Source: Candidatus Proelusimicrobium tauri (GTDB lineage: Bacteria > Elusimicrobiota > Elusimicrobia > Elusimicrobiales > Elusimicrobiaceae). Taken from it: 30,164 nt of DNA. Positions 12,001-15,978 of this stretch are shown in pieces. The position numbers and the translations under genes are program-made. The notes below the pieces were generated by a model. The model saw only the letters and a list, made by a program, of their open reading frames with translations. It did not search any database and was not told the DNA's origin. The stretch's first letter is position 1; each line of letters opens with the position of its first letter. The stretch is taken from the NCBI GenBank assembly GCA_002311025.1, contig DBYY01000010.1, positions 153-30,316 on the forward strand, given 5' to 3'.

Positions 12001-13476
12001 AGCGCTGCTTGGCAAAAAGTAGTGTTTTTACTGTCCTTTGGTTGTATGTCCTTATCTACTTTATTTAGACAACTTGTTTCCTCTATTTTAATTAGAGATA
12101 ATAGCGGTATTTTGAAAGATACCGATGAAAGAGCAAGCAAGCCTGAAGAGGAAGAAGGGCAGGGAACGGTTGAGAAAAACTCTTTTAAGAAAATAGAAAA
12201 TGAATCTTTTGGAGAATATTTTAAGAGAATTAACAGGCAAATCTTCGGCAGACCTAAGCATATTTACTCTATGACAGATGATCTTATTTTAAGTAAAGCC
12301 GCAGTTTTTAAAAGTATAGGAACTTTGATTTTCTTAGGATTCCCGTTCATTGTAAACGGGATTGCTCGCTTGGTAACTTGGGGTAAAGTTACCTCTCTTG
12401 TAGACTTCTCGGCAAGTTTTCCTTTACTGGCTTTATACTCTTTATATACCACGATAAAGATTTGGAATACCAATTTAAGAAACAGAACACCAATTCCTAC
12501 TAAAGCGGAAAGGGTAAAAGCAAAAAAAGAAAGAAAGAAAGAAAGAAAAAAAAGAAGAGAACAATTTAGAGAAAATGTAAGAGATTATGGTTTCTTCCCT
12601 ATTGTCAATAAGAATATTAAAGACAGAATGGATACTCTAAGAGGAAAAATTAAAGTCAAGAGGGATGCCTTCAATTTGAAAAAGCAAATAAACAAAATAC
12701 AAAAAACTTTTACTAAGGACAATTTAAACGTAAAAAAGGAATTACTCAAAAACAAATATAAGGAAAATTCAAAGATATACCGTTTCTTCGGTATGTTATC
12801 TTTTGCCAATGCTCATGAAGTTGTTATTTCTTCTGCTTTAGCAAATCAGTTAAGCAATTTGTTTACAAACAGTGCAACTTCCAATTTCTTGATAGCCTTA
12901 GGTCTTTATGCTCCGCTTTTACTGGGAAGATGGATGTTCGGTATCGTAAGAGGTAAAACCACTAGGGCTTCTTCCACTATCGCCTTTACCACTTTATCCC
13001 TTTTAGGTACCCTTATAATGTTGTTTACAACAAAATCTATCCCCTTATTGATAACGGGTGCGGCTATTGCAAGTTTGGGTATGGGTAACTGCTTTACCTT
13101 GCTTTACTCCTACATAAGAGATTTGTATCCCGCAAATAAAGAATTACAGATTTCCACATCTAGCACATTGGCTGCAGTGCCGGGTGCAATTTTAGCAATG
13201 CTATCACCTATTTTAGTCCAAAACGGTCATTTACAGGGAGCAATACTATATGGGTTGGTTTTATTGACCGGTTTGATAATTCTATCTTGGCCGGCTATGG
13301 AAGGATTGGCACCTTTAACAAAGTGGATAAAAGATTTATTTACTCCTAAAGAAGAAAAAACAACAATGCCTAAAGCGAAAAAACCGAGTTTCTTTGATAA
13401 TTTCGGTAAATGGTGGCATTTCCCACCGGAGAACCAGAACGGTCCGGATATGAATAATCCTGAACCGCAAAATTAA
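1..13476 (+). CDS. Giant multidomain protein, 5'-truncated by window edge
   Basis: Frame 1 is open from the first base, so the ATG at 103 is probably internal and the true start lies to the left. The visible part has 4491 codons. Residue numbers here and in the domain entries count from the ATG at 103. Order: helical region 1-205; trypsin-like domain without its triad 207-385; helical module A 534-647; three tandem domains 652-1126; TPR block 1178-1465; helical module B 1476-1588; TPR block 1628-1753; caspase-fold segment 1843-2030; ankyrin-like repeats 2213-2534; RadC/JAMM-like domain 2557-2743; Pro/Glu/Thr-rich linker 2790-2813; four receiver-like domains 2887-3591; a globular region 3700-3870; MFS-like membrane region 3880-4407; acidic/Asn-rich tail. 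I recognise modules, not the protein. Such an architecture suggests a membrane-anchored surface or host-interaction machine, which is inference. No signal peptide can be judged because the N terminus is missing. The gene ends just before the rpsF promoter with no evident terminator hairpin. Confidence 0.93.
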   Translation, partial: TNTLWWIYGDKVESIINDYSKENRKRSNDFRVAAMLFVPMPKEWVGHLTGLPRLSSLSDSEMDALKQAVQDAFKDASVEYVANYDGAQERINQATASQDENFIKILKEKIDANVSALNIKSADLKEKITKRLSKLIEQMKDGEVIAVKKASFAATKDAMHEYANKYGKEAVNRIEKDEAIFDPRFVAIFMEKLQVNLAKTKLPVSRQDEYRRMFAQRLKYEAPVKKTREKQADAKKISEKSAVYGVQVDGKAFGGNVILVNYRGLVLGFMLNNRTDANANNKIRLTRDGQTVSSGKVVYADKQTNTSVILIDNAEGLETPYVLADAYPLPGTVLYLNGNTEDGNLFVAANKFDKRSLDNGYLNFRSNISRSQYGSAVIDENGKLFGIAMKGSSVDFNTLRTMLTQGVANILVDKDIRTQAKLTYPDFASNYENIIDSADKGNVRIVTVPATIFYNGAVYAEVGTHRIYLDEYHRKQAQTETSKAQTKVDIEASAQRMTHVEMDILTGNVIKDIRPQSTTPTEKQEAETIPLNISFAQRLSDRLMDISERFVSLFTEDSAVIAKDNSGKFKAKLEQVYNKLFNKKKSNKLNAYIAPLTMSTIIEAIELVSDFVNRIPAIKKAFKHADYNVSDALESGSLSLDQADRAFIENFREELIAAGFEENRIEQILKTTEIYLKDTDSSSKFVSDGLAPYKISEDGVKTLDQMSATLPQDFNVSPSLFIGKNLGSMEEAINILKNGIAQDTEIGGVRVSSKLNTALSYINPDKAVVPALIRYRLRADNNSFSNVSDTVLPGDIPADRIADVLIWTTVNGKEGWYRLKLDDNKKPILEDVEKVSVVEESSATTQTVSDGLAPYKISEDGVKTLDQMSATLPQDFKVEPSLFIGKNLNSLEEVERILTQGIARDPQTGTVTVSGRLRTAFGYLNPEKAVIPTLIRYRLSPDNNSFFNVSEAHLPGDIPADRIADVIIWATVGDKEGWYRVKLDANKQPIIENVSKQEVANPTPIIEESNKVSDNLQDYMEIYKAIPQFFTFNHGYVRGMKLKSLDEVEAVLKVGLPISKTLYGKVYFANNVRQAFDYAYNKQDSGVISILLHNTSEKDIVMNGWGIDYTVARDVPAEDIADVIIWTTIGGKEGWYKATLNESGRLVLEFITGRKIETPISQDDFEEVNVNTTADYDQTLVVFADELKLYYNQEKELWEYTYKEEEYLKNAYDAQSAYIAGVDKFEKGKYQESIPYFDEAIKKDSELGIVYYYRGQAKFYVGDLQGALDDLTKAVKFTTVPEANALYMSGVVRQQMQDYEGAQKDYVKAIEKLDANDDNYGILKKIYDNARADAKAEAAMSPEEKATKYQAKATRYLDVKNYQKALEAVNHAIALNPKSAESYFLRFQIRVILEEGNVEVIKDLDKAIEISPRDFYYLMRAEFKAKNNIEGALEDFNKTYSGRDAQFYFDRAEFKWFYLNDKEGAIKDLRIAAEDADINPYNGTLYKMKAEELLPKWEKELAAIKENTKTFKAKVKNLYNSLFAKPTSGKLYGTFFPISMSIIEQVANYILELQDGTVDAKKAFKTAQEKTAQVLERGDTPEALTLFLAYFEAELGAANFSKENIKEISTRARILLQAQLEEQKTPVDIEQAVNPTFAKPATKKQGPIITFDDLTPQEMISQNPQATIDDLTKVLNLMPSDDVAYFYRAKAQAELKNYYNAIRDITEAIKYNKSNPEYFYDSSWYKRFVGDYQGAARDLKEASKLNQGRAEYVYNLAVLQRGHLNQLSEAVENFKKAVALNPGSELYSLSLEEAQDALANEGETEVNIPSMAINNFIESINAKIPANLTEAQEVALQELVKQVQKLHEEKNIAKTLDKLSIYKEALSVILMSKPILNVNGTRIGDDIVDSFLKANSKDLVNVSVGTDMRANDDLAARLMPDFKERLKFYVSNMANSHEEFTVVLNMHGSINGVVVMEEETNLPAVLKLIQENSGSSKINIIATSCHGQAGDPAFIQQIINYGFNYLGTTGKNDSFHGYDIKNIFNYDLPTAFINAIMLGYYGAILIYEGKVYRALDFAKEYYKDNPTKLKEIELLQEYYFGEKPAEAMLQLGNLSNYNLSFFRSIEELARVSNIQENQLSKEEIEKIVLNNPTAKHMFNRMIYMGYPFVILNDDYVLTLTQPSAATKKEIIQTAKTALAQDNVEIINEDLVTKPGNMVRKQEGQEIYGVPSTVDLFLDLTSDQQQPIINARAPEYTEAWASFATLHPNDILLALNKVPRKKLLVKDKYGKLPVEYALKNAHKIGQSPQNNAFTYVYLYSAQAGLNPNVIVDKKTGLTLAMLTLMLEDNHFPFAMLQSNIDWHIVDVKGDSILKYIIEGVTPMETAKFLFSNMSETEIVELVNMVNAEGKGVIYYIDNAKNLSSDDKIKVIRFFKERGLKFNPADENLVSSLKTRELRDYSTEMVKKAQEQAQREALIAKAEHEFANPTSSQAVASVREGESVSMSPLSYVDDVLAIQFIYQAKDINEVNGEGMTALMYAAQNPNPKVTELVLKKGGRANIQTQAGRALLIAQAANNIAVLKILEKKDKVFKREQKNRNNYTEQLVSLDPEKTAFLGQKNLLPKKKDLNGLYVSLETFGDPIVPLQNAQNLRAVTTDNEVKVKEEKKLGEVYMKIAKRPFEGTPQTVMAILQGNGRLFILNHGIALKGAMTGKLEADIYPDVRRYYGLVRIIHNHIPGVKAISKKDVMLLPEIVRSTPFFEDAKFAVFHVSQTDGTVLKVVFAKVSDEELIITSMQYITSDEAAKDAFSKEELNSMDKENNSSTEIQGVVNENGDLPAANIAPVTTVTEQTPAVQETPKQEAAPVVQERYVSPLAAFLPNSDYYIDDTLVKKDVANFAESGKQIRGLKPYPSLAAMTNKNKAYFNPEDFYGKEHFDGEYSVENPQDYTVLVVQDDLNVFDRTVTSLKMKGFNVLEAKDGEKAVSILDATKKGGNKIHFVFIDTFVSYVNGYKIAEKIEKEGFDTITILSSGRGEKERHYKQGFDFQLSASGNDMLNSGDYIGYLIQKYGFKGTPKGTPSADTAKPTDNSVGSTETFYLNQNQNLAAPIELSELNTQANLTTEIKEESNPLLFLNGKTNPQNPINNVLPLISFLPDNPYNLTGQIDLDDYVAVTKTYVRENDIKTAPSADPKINKDRTYYNEEDFWGNEGKPFEGEYTVENPQEYNILVVQDEEKYSRPLSFSLRQKGFNVKVAQNGNDAMAIIESSIKSRTPIHFVFLDSFIPGTNGYRIAQRINNLDLDTIVISSSQGSANALDRYKRGFDFSYSVSTNNLYNAGDFTSYLIQKYGFKGGGNPVKIEGIEFNKETKTEVKQRINNPQDYTIAVVNDNQNYKNVLNTLREQGFTAVEGETEFSGTISVLSRNNRTPQFIVVDKNNQEINTEKIEQVLQNEKNKDITIVKVDYRNADFSKINDFISGLIQTNVIDGVPFVKNTDWTIYDKEDVDYKLNTKNLKTYVINNPQDYTVLVAQDNSKETEAIAKILKDKGYNVITAANSSDVLKILEEYNKNGQTIHFALLDNFYSDFIKGQSIPGNGQIIRYINEQGLNTITVNISHVPTFDGDFHFDIRNKNKIDDFLSYLIEKYGFKGNPQKPEDLDLEESSQTYYLYKEMENLMGLSQEEDVNLTTEIKEESNTNLYTQNMPADALSPTSVTTMLAFFPFIFGRKIKSSLSLKNNHKKTPTNIPLYFTEDITKDEEIPLNFHIKVSPDIKTAKNYDKVIFDAKGVAYFKDNNSGKLTYIPHFYMEIPDSKNDLRILMGAAKKAKLATSFDLKFIMAGYETSEFQRITLYGAHYQVLNVVALLPDGYLKEGERLMYSNGAFYIFNSKTLKRKRELTDFILRIPKKQIPNLVEVLANVTTKPTIYFNPTRDKASVVYREAMFTNISIGKTFGGIVKNELGVSTAVSNGMMFGIQYVVPVFALFMGPLVKKLGEKNTLILALCFSVAAGTFATTAGFYGMAPGATSAAWQKVVFLLSFGCMSLSTLFRQLVSSILIRDNSGILKDTDERASKPEEEEGQGTVEKNSFKKIENESFGEYFKRINRQIFGRPKHIYSMTDDLILSKAAVFKSIGTLIFLGFPFIVNGIARLVTWGKVTSLVDFSASFPLLALYSLYTTIKIWNTNLRNRTPIPTKAERVKAKKERKKERKKRREQFRENVRDYGFFPIVNKNIKDRMDTLRGKIKVKRDAFNLKKQINKIQKTFTKDNLNVKKELLKNKYKENSKIYRFFGMLSFANAHEVVISSALANQLSNLFTNSATSNFLIALGLYAPLLLGRWMFGIVRGKTTRASSTIAFTTLSLLGTLIMLFTTKSIPLLITGAAIASLGMGNCFTLLYSYIRDLYPANKELQISTSSTLAAVPGAILAMLSPILVQNGHLQGAILYGLVLLTGLIILSWPAMEGLAPLTKWIKDLFTPKEEKTTMPKAKKPSFFDNFGKWWHFPPENQNGPDMNNPEPQN
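721..1250 (+). other. Degenerate trypsin-like domain in giant protein
   Basis: Residues 207-385 read like an HtrA/trypsin-type double beta-barrel: alternating hydrophobic strands and a segment GSAVIDENGKLFGI (residues 340-353) that lines up with the usual GGPLxxxxGxxxGI after the catalytic serine. At the serine position the sequence has Tyr339, no histidine sits in the expected TAAHC-like place (NYRGLVLG instead), and the DxAxL strand reads TNTSVILID. The domain is therefore probably catalytically dead and perhaps a binding module. The fold assignment is inference from motif spacing only. Confidence 0.5.
2062..2144 (+). repeat. 83-bp direct repeat, copy 1 (copy 2 at 2548-2630)
   Basis: The 83 bases at 2062-2144 recur at 2548-2630, exactly 486 bp (162 codons) downstream, with one difference (A at 2097, G at 2583; synonymous Gly codon). 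The flanking parts of the two domain copies have drifted far more, so this stretch looks freshly copied or gene-converted. Confidence 0.95.
2548..2630 (+). repeat. 83-bp direct repeat, copy 2
   Basis: Second copy of the 83-bp direct repeat described at 2062-2144. It encodes the start of the second tandem domain in the giant protein and keeps the reading frame. Confidence 0.95.
3634..4500 (+). other. TPR block I of giant protein
   Basis: Residues 1178-1465 contain several 34-residue helix pairs with the TPR pattern of small residues at positions 8, 20 and 27, for example KGKYQESIPYFDEAIKKD, VGDLQGALDDLTKAV and KNYQKALEAVNHAIALNPKS. These normally build a superhelical protein-binding surface. 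The block is followed by helical module B. Confidence 0.85.
4528..4865 (+). repeat. Helical module B, paralogous copy of module A (1702-2050)
   Basis: Residues 1476-1588 match residues 534-647 along their whole length. Both start with FKAK followed by a Y-N-x-LF, then a hydrophobic ISMSIIEQV / LTMSTIIEAI segment, a KKAFK step, and an acidic helix ending in F-x-x-x-L-x-A-A-x-F. The domain was duplicated inside the gene, once before the triple domain and once after the first TPR block. It is not a family I recognise. Confidence 0.75.
4985..5360 (+). other. TPR block II of giant protein
   Basis: Residues 1628-1753 hold at least three TPR-like helix pairs, including LKNYYNAIRDITEAIKYN, VGDYQGAARDLKEASKLN and LSEAVENFKKAVALNPGS. 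It sits between helical module B and the caspase-fold segment. Confidence 0.85.
5629..6190 (+). other. Caspase-fold (clan CD-like) segment with His/Cys pair
   Basis: Residues 1843-2030 contain a hydrophobic strand ending in His1913-Gly (VVLNMHGS) and, 38 residues on, a strand ending in Cys1951 (INIIATSCHGQAGD). This HG plus SC-x-G arrangement is the catalytic dyad layout of clan CD cysteine peptidases (caspases, gingipain, CHAT, C11, C80). The domain could be an active protease, a self-processing device, or a different hydrolase with the same fold. Strand order beyond the two motifs was not verified. Confidence 0.55.
6740..7705 (+). other. Ankyrin-like repeat region of giant protein
   Basis: Residues 2213-2534 show ankyrin-style helix-loop-helix units. 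The clearest are VKDKYGKLPVEYALKNA, VDKKTGLTLAMLTLMLE and NEVNGEGMTALMYAAQN followed by NPKVTELVLKKGGRANIQT. The G-x-T-x-L-x-x-A core is well kept in the last full unit and decayed elsewhere. Ankyrin arrays are protein-binding scaffolds. Confidence 0.75.
7770..8330 (+). other. RadC/JAMM-like domain of giant protein
   Basis: Residues 2557-2743 include IIHNHIPGVKAISKKDV, which fits HxHx7SxxD exactly (His2678, His2680, Ser2688, Asp2691), the zinc-binding signature of JAMM/MPN+ and RadC-like proteins. The preceding stretch (hydrophobic strand, GNGRLFI, then GTL-like ALKGAMTG and a helix before LVRII) follows the order of RadC. The upstream catalytic Glu of the family is not obvious; Gln sits near where it would be expected. 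The protein may bind metal without being an active isopeptidase. Confidence 0.55.
8566..10875 (+). repeat. Four tandem degenerate receiver (REC-like) domains
   Basis: Domains begin near residues 2887, 3164, 3317 and 3462, each after an NPQ(D/E)Y motif. Each has an acidic pair after strand 1 (VVQDD, VVQDE, VVNDN, VAQDN) and an aspartate at the phospho-acceptor place (Asp2947, Asp3224, Asp3377, Asp3522). Three end in YGFKG. The switch Thr/Ser is kept in copies 1 and 2 (ILSSG, VISSS) and the invariant Lys-Pro after strand 5 is missing in all. Copies 1 and 2 share a longer unit of about 230 aa that includes the upstream FLP and EDF(Y/W)G segments. An LTTEIKEESN linker follows copy 1/precedes copy 2 and recurs after copy 4. 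No DNA-binding output domain is attached. Confidence 0.7.
11740..13320 (+). other. MFS-like membrane region at the C terminus of giant protein
   Basis: Residues about 3880-4407 contain ten or more hydrophobic segments arranged as two halves, with a GPLVKKLGEKNTL loop resembling the MFS motif between helices 2 and 3. A long, highly basic middle loop (Lys/Arg/Glu-rich around 12510-12570) separates the halves, as the central cytoplasmic loop does in MFS carriers. The region could transport, or simply anchor the rest of the protein. Substrate cannot be inferred. Confidence 0.7.
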
Positions 13477-13481
13477 AATAC

Positions 13482-13511
13482 TTGCAAACTATTTTAAATT
13501 TGTGCTATAAT
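13482..13511 (+). promoter_or_regulatory. Promoter of rpsF-ssb-rpsR-rplI operon
   Basis: TTGCAA at 13482-13487, 18-bp spacer, TATAAT at 13506-13511 preceded by TGC (extended -10). It starts six bases after the giant gene's stop codon and precedes a structured leader. Confidence 0.75.
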
Positions 13512-13524
13512 ATTAACAGGATAA

Positions 13525-13603
13525 GATATGCCCGGGCCTATGGTGAAGTGCCCAAAAATATCTAAGTGCTAACGAGGTAAAAAATACCTTGCTAGTATTT
13601 TTT
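13525..13603 (+). promoter_or_regulatory. Probable S6:S18-type ribosomal protein leader
   Basis: GATAT (13525-13529) pairs with ATATC (13558-13562) and GGGC (13534-13537) with GCCC (13550-13553), leaving a CCC/CCG bulge on the 5' side and a loop containing GGTGAA. The bulged CCG is the hallmark I recall for the S6:S18 complex binding motif upstream of rpsF. Downstream, CGAGGTA/TACCTTG (13573-13591) and AAAAAATAC/GTATTTTTT (13579-13603) exclude each other, so an attenuation switch is possible. Autoregulation by S6:S18 is established for this motif; membership here is inference. Confidence 0.55.
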
Positions 13604-13621
13604 TTATAAAAAAACAGGAAT

Positions 13622-13957
13622 ATGAAAACATACGAATCAGTAACAATACTTAAACCGCAACTTACAGATAATGAAGTTGCTGCTTTTGTAGAAAAGACAA
13701 AAGCGTTTATTACCTCTTCAAACGGCGAAGTCCTTTCTGAAGAGAAGCTTGGCAGAAGAAGATTCTCCCACGAGATTAACAAAAACCGTGAAGGTTTTTA
13801 TCTCTATTTGAAATTTAAAGCAGAGCCGACAATCGTTAAAACTTGGAACAATAATATGAAATTAAACGCCAATGTTTTAAGAAGCATTGTCATGGTTGCT
13901 GTTGAGCCAAAAAATAAACCGGCAAAAAAAGATAAAGTAACGCCGGCGGCGGTGTAA
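13622..13957 (+). CDS. rpsF: 30S ribosomal protein S6
   Basis: This 111-aa protein starts MKTYESVTILKP, the typical S6 N terminus, and continues with the EEKLGRRRFSHEI and GFYLYLKF strands of the ferredoxin-like S6 fold. It ends in a short Lys/Pro/Ala tail. S6 binds the 30S platform together with S18 and 16S rRNA. The ATG follows an AGGA Shine-Dalgarno at 13616-13619. It is the first gene of the operon behind a dedicated promoter and a structured leader, so it is likely autoregulated with S18. Confidence 0.97.
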   Translation: MKTYESVTILKPQLTDNEVAAFVEKTKAFITSSNGEVLSEEKLGRRRFSHEINKNREGFYLYLKFKAEPTIVKTWNNNMKLNANVLRSIVMVAVEPKNKPAKKDKVTPAAV

Positions 13958-13959
13958 TT

Positions 13960-14385
13960 ATGGCTACGGGAATGCGTCTGCCGGAATTAAATTTGGTCCT
14001 TCTTTCAGGCCGCTTAACGCGCGATCCTGATAATAGAATGACACAAAAAGGTCAAGCGGTTTGCAGTTTTGATATTGCAGTAAACCGCCGCTATCTTGAT
14101 AATGCCAGCGGGGAGTGGAAGGACGATGTTGCTTATGTTCCTGTTACGCTTTTTGGTTCTGCGGCACAAAGATCACAAGATAAACTCAAAAAAGGTGTCC
14201 CTGTTGTTGTAGAAGGTCGTCTCGTTCTTAACGAGTATACCGATAAAGCAGGTCAAACCCGCAGAGTTTTAAGAGTCAGCGCCAGAAGAGTGCAAATCTT
14301 GCAATCAGGTGATGGCTTAACGACAGAAGATGATGCTTCTGCCGAAATACCAAGCGACGCAACGGAAGACGATGTCCCGTTTTAA
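13960..14385 (+). CDS. ssb: Single-stranded DNA-binding protein
   Basis: The 141-aa protein has an SSB OB fold over about residues 8-110 (LNLVLLSGRLTRDP, then SFDIAVNRRY and VVVEGRLVLNEY) followed by an acidic tail ending DDVPF, the partner-docking tip usually seen as DDDIPF. It coats single-stranded DNA in replication and repair and recruits partners through the tail. It starts two bases after the rpsF stop and sits between rpsF and rpsR, the common bacterial order. The linker is short for an SSB. Confidence 0.97.
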   Translation: MATGMRLPELNLVLLSGRLTRDPDNRMTQKGQAVCSFDIAVNRRYLDNASGEWKDDVAYVPVTLFGSAAQRSQDKLKKGVPVVVEGRLVLNEYTDKAGQTRRVLRVSARRVQILQSGDGLTTEDDASAEIPSDATEDDVPF

Positions 14386-14427
14386 ACAACCAGTAAACTA
14401 AATTTTTTATAGAGGAAAATAAAGAAA

Positions 14428-14748
14428 ATGTCAGAAGAAAATAATACAAATACTCAAAACAGCCAACCTAAAGAGGCTGCTCAAAATCAAGAAAATACAC
14501 GCACAGCCAAACCTTTTGCCAAGAAACGCTTTGAATCAAGACGCAAAGTTTGCAAATTCTGTGCAGAAAAAATTGATCATATTGATTACAAGAATATTCA
14601 ATTAATCAAAAGTTTTACAATGGATAGCGGTAAAATCTTATCCAGAAGAATCACCGGAACCTGCGCTAAACATCAACGTCAGGTAACCCAAGCAATTAAG
14701 AGAGATAGAAATTTGGCTTTCCTCGCCTATTGCTTACCCAAAAAATAA
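14428..14748 (+). CDS. rpsR: 30S ribosomal protein S18
   Basis: The 106-aa protein has an S18 core in its last 70 residues (RRKVCKFCAEK, IDYKN, ILSRRITGTCAKHQRQ, IKRDRNLAFLAYC). An Asn/Gln/Glu-rich extension of about 30 residues precedes it and lengthens it beyond the usual 75 aa. The CxxC and the TGTCAKH cysteine are those of the zinc-binding form of S18. It pairs with S6 on the 30S platform. The start is 42 bases after ssb with a GAGGA Shine-Dalgarno. Confidence 0.97.
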   Translation: MSEENNTNTQNSQPKEAAQNQENTRTAKPFAKKRFESRRKVCKFCAEKIDHIDYKNIQLIKSFTMDSGKILSRRITGTCAKHQRQVTQAIKRDRNLAFLAYCLPKK

Positions 14749-14766
14749 ATTTAAGGAGTTTTTAAA

Positions 14767-15225
14767 ATGAAAGTTATTTTAAGAGAAGATGTTAAGGCCT
14801 TGGGCACTATGGGTGATATTGTTGAAGTTAAACCCGGTTATGCAAGAAATTATCTCTTGCCGCAAAACCTTGCTGAAATTGCCACCCCGGCAGTAATTAA
14901 GAATTGGGAACTCGGCGCAGAAAGAAGAAACAAAAAAATTCAAGCCGAACTTGCCGCCGCTAAAGAAGAAGCCGCAAAAATTGAAGGTATTGTCTTAAAT
15001 TATACAAGAACCATCAATCTTGAAGGTATTATTTACGGTTCAGTTACAAAGGCAGATGTCCAAAAAAGTTTAGCCGAAATGGGCCACAAAATCAGCAAAG
15101 ACCACATTGATATTTTCACACCTATCAAAAAAATCGGCGAAACAGAAGTTTCTATCTACTTTAAACCGACAGTTTATGCCAAAATTAAAGTCAGAATAGA
15201 AGCCGTTGAAGAAGAAAAGAAATAA
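14767..15225 (+). CDS. rplI: 50S ribosomal protein L9
   Basis: The 152-aa protein begins MKVILREDVKALGTMGDIV and has GYARNYLLPQNLAEIAT, the conserved rRNA-binding N-domain of L9. A long connecting helix rich in Ala/Lys/Glu follows, then the C-terminal domain. Length is normal for the family. It lies 18 bases after rpsR with an AAGGAG Shine-Dalgarno and closes the operon ahead of an intrinsic terminator. Confidence 0.97.
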   Translation: MKVILREDVKALGTMGDIVEVKPGYARNYLLPQNLAEIATPAVIKNWELGAERRNKKIQAELAAAKEEAAKIEGIVLNYTRTINLEGIIYGSVTKADVQKSLAEMGHKISKDHIDIFTPIKKIGETEVSIYFKPTVYAKIKVRIEAVEEEKK

Positions 15226-15250
15226 ATTTTCTTTACTTTTTTAAAAAATA

Positions 15251-15290
15251 AAGAACCCTGGATTTTTATAGATTTGGGGTTCTTTTTTTT
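15251..15290 (+). terminator. Intrinsic terminator after rplI
   Basis: AAGAACCC (15251-15258) pairs with GGGTTCTT (15277-15284), with an 18-nt loop and a T8 run. Confidence 0.85.
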
Positions 15291-15292
15291 GT

Positions 15293-15298
15293 TATAAT
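15293..15298 (+). promoter_or_regulatory. TATAAT -10 element directly before the phosphatase gene
   Basis: A consensus TATAAT ends seven bases before the ATG at 15306, so transcription would start at or next to the start codon. No clear -35 is visible because the upstream bases are the T run of the rplI terminator. There is no Shine-Dalgarno. Confidence 0.5.
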
Positions 15299-15305
15299 TT
15301 CAAAT

Positions 15306-15932
15306 ATGAAGAAAAATAGAATATTATTAGTTTTGGTTTTATTGTGCTTTGGGTTATTGTCCTTACATACTCCGGCACCTGCTTTTTGGTTCTCTAAATC
15401 ACAAGCAAAAGAAACAAAGGAAGTTGTTTTAGATAATTTCCACAAAGTTTCCGATAAGTTATACAGAGGTGCCAAGCAAAATTCTGAGGGGTATAAAAAA
15501 TTAAAAGAAATGGGTATAAAAACAGTTGTCAATTTGCGCACCAGCAACAAAGAAGAAAAAATTGTTAAAAAAGCCGGCTTAAATTATGTGTATATTCCGA
15601 CTAAAACAAGCAAACTGGGCGATGATAGCATTGAAAAGTTTTTAGCGGTAGTTTCTAATCCGGATAATTGGCCAGTTTTTGTGCATTGTTATCACGGCAG
15701 TGACAGAACCGGTGCGGCAGTTGCTTCTTACAGAATTGTTTTTGAAAATTATACGCCCGAAGAAGCCCACAAAGAAATGACTAGCGGTAAATACGGTTTT
15801 CACTCTATGTGGAAGAACATTGAGGCGTATATCAAAGGTTTAGATAAAGAGAAAATTGAAAAGTGGCGCGCAGAATTTACAAAGAATCTTCCGAAAATAA
15901 AATCTAAACAAAATACAAACGAAGATAAATAA
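15306..15932 (+). CDS. Exported dual-specificity/tyrosine phosphatase family protein
   Basis: The 208-aa protein starts with a Sec signal peptide (MKKNRILLVLVLLCFGLLSL, probably cut after APA near residue 26). The mature part begins with the VSDKLYRGAKQ element typical of small dual-specificity phosphatases, then a GIKTVVNLRT strand. The P-loop HCYHGSDRTGAA carries nucleophile Cys128 and Arg134 (CX5R). A GDDS segment upstream may supply the general acid. A Lys-rich C-terminal helix ends the protein. It should hydrolyse phosphoesters outside the cytoplasm, on phosphoproteins, inositol phosphates or another substrate. It is monocistronic between two terminators. An exported enzyme of this type in a gut bacterium could act on host or dietary substrates, which is inference. 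Confidence 0.88.
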   Translation: MKKNRILLVLVLLCFGLLSLHTPAPAFWFSKSQAKETKEVVLDNFHKVSDKLYRGAKQNSEGYKKLKEMGIKTVVNLRTSNKEEKIVKKAGLNYVYIPTKTSKLGDDSIEKFLAVVSNPDNWPVFVHCYHGSDRTGAAVASYRIVFENYTPEEAHKEMTSGKYGFHSMWKNIEAYIKGLDKEKIEKWRAEFTKNLPKIKSKQNTNEDK

Positions 15933-15959
15933 AAAACCCCTCGTAAAGAGGGGTTTTTT
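15931..15959. terminator. Bidirectional terminator between convergent genes
   Basis: AAAAAACCCCTC (15931-15942) and GAGGGGTTTTTT (15948-15959) form a perfect 12-bp stem with a 5-nt loop, flanked by A/T runs on both sides. It serves the phosphatase (+) and the nucleoside transporter (minus). Confidence 0.93.
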
Positions 15960-15978
15960 AGTGATAAACTAAACTTGT

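Noticed and set aside
249..12809. Many 60-100-codon frames antisense to the giant gene, and one in another forward frame at 4763-4963
   Set aside because: They are opposite or within a long, well-formed coding frame, lack Shine-Dalgarno sites and have composition expected of shadow frames.
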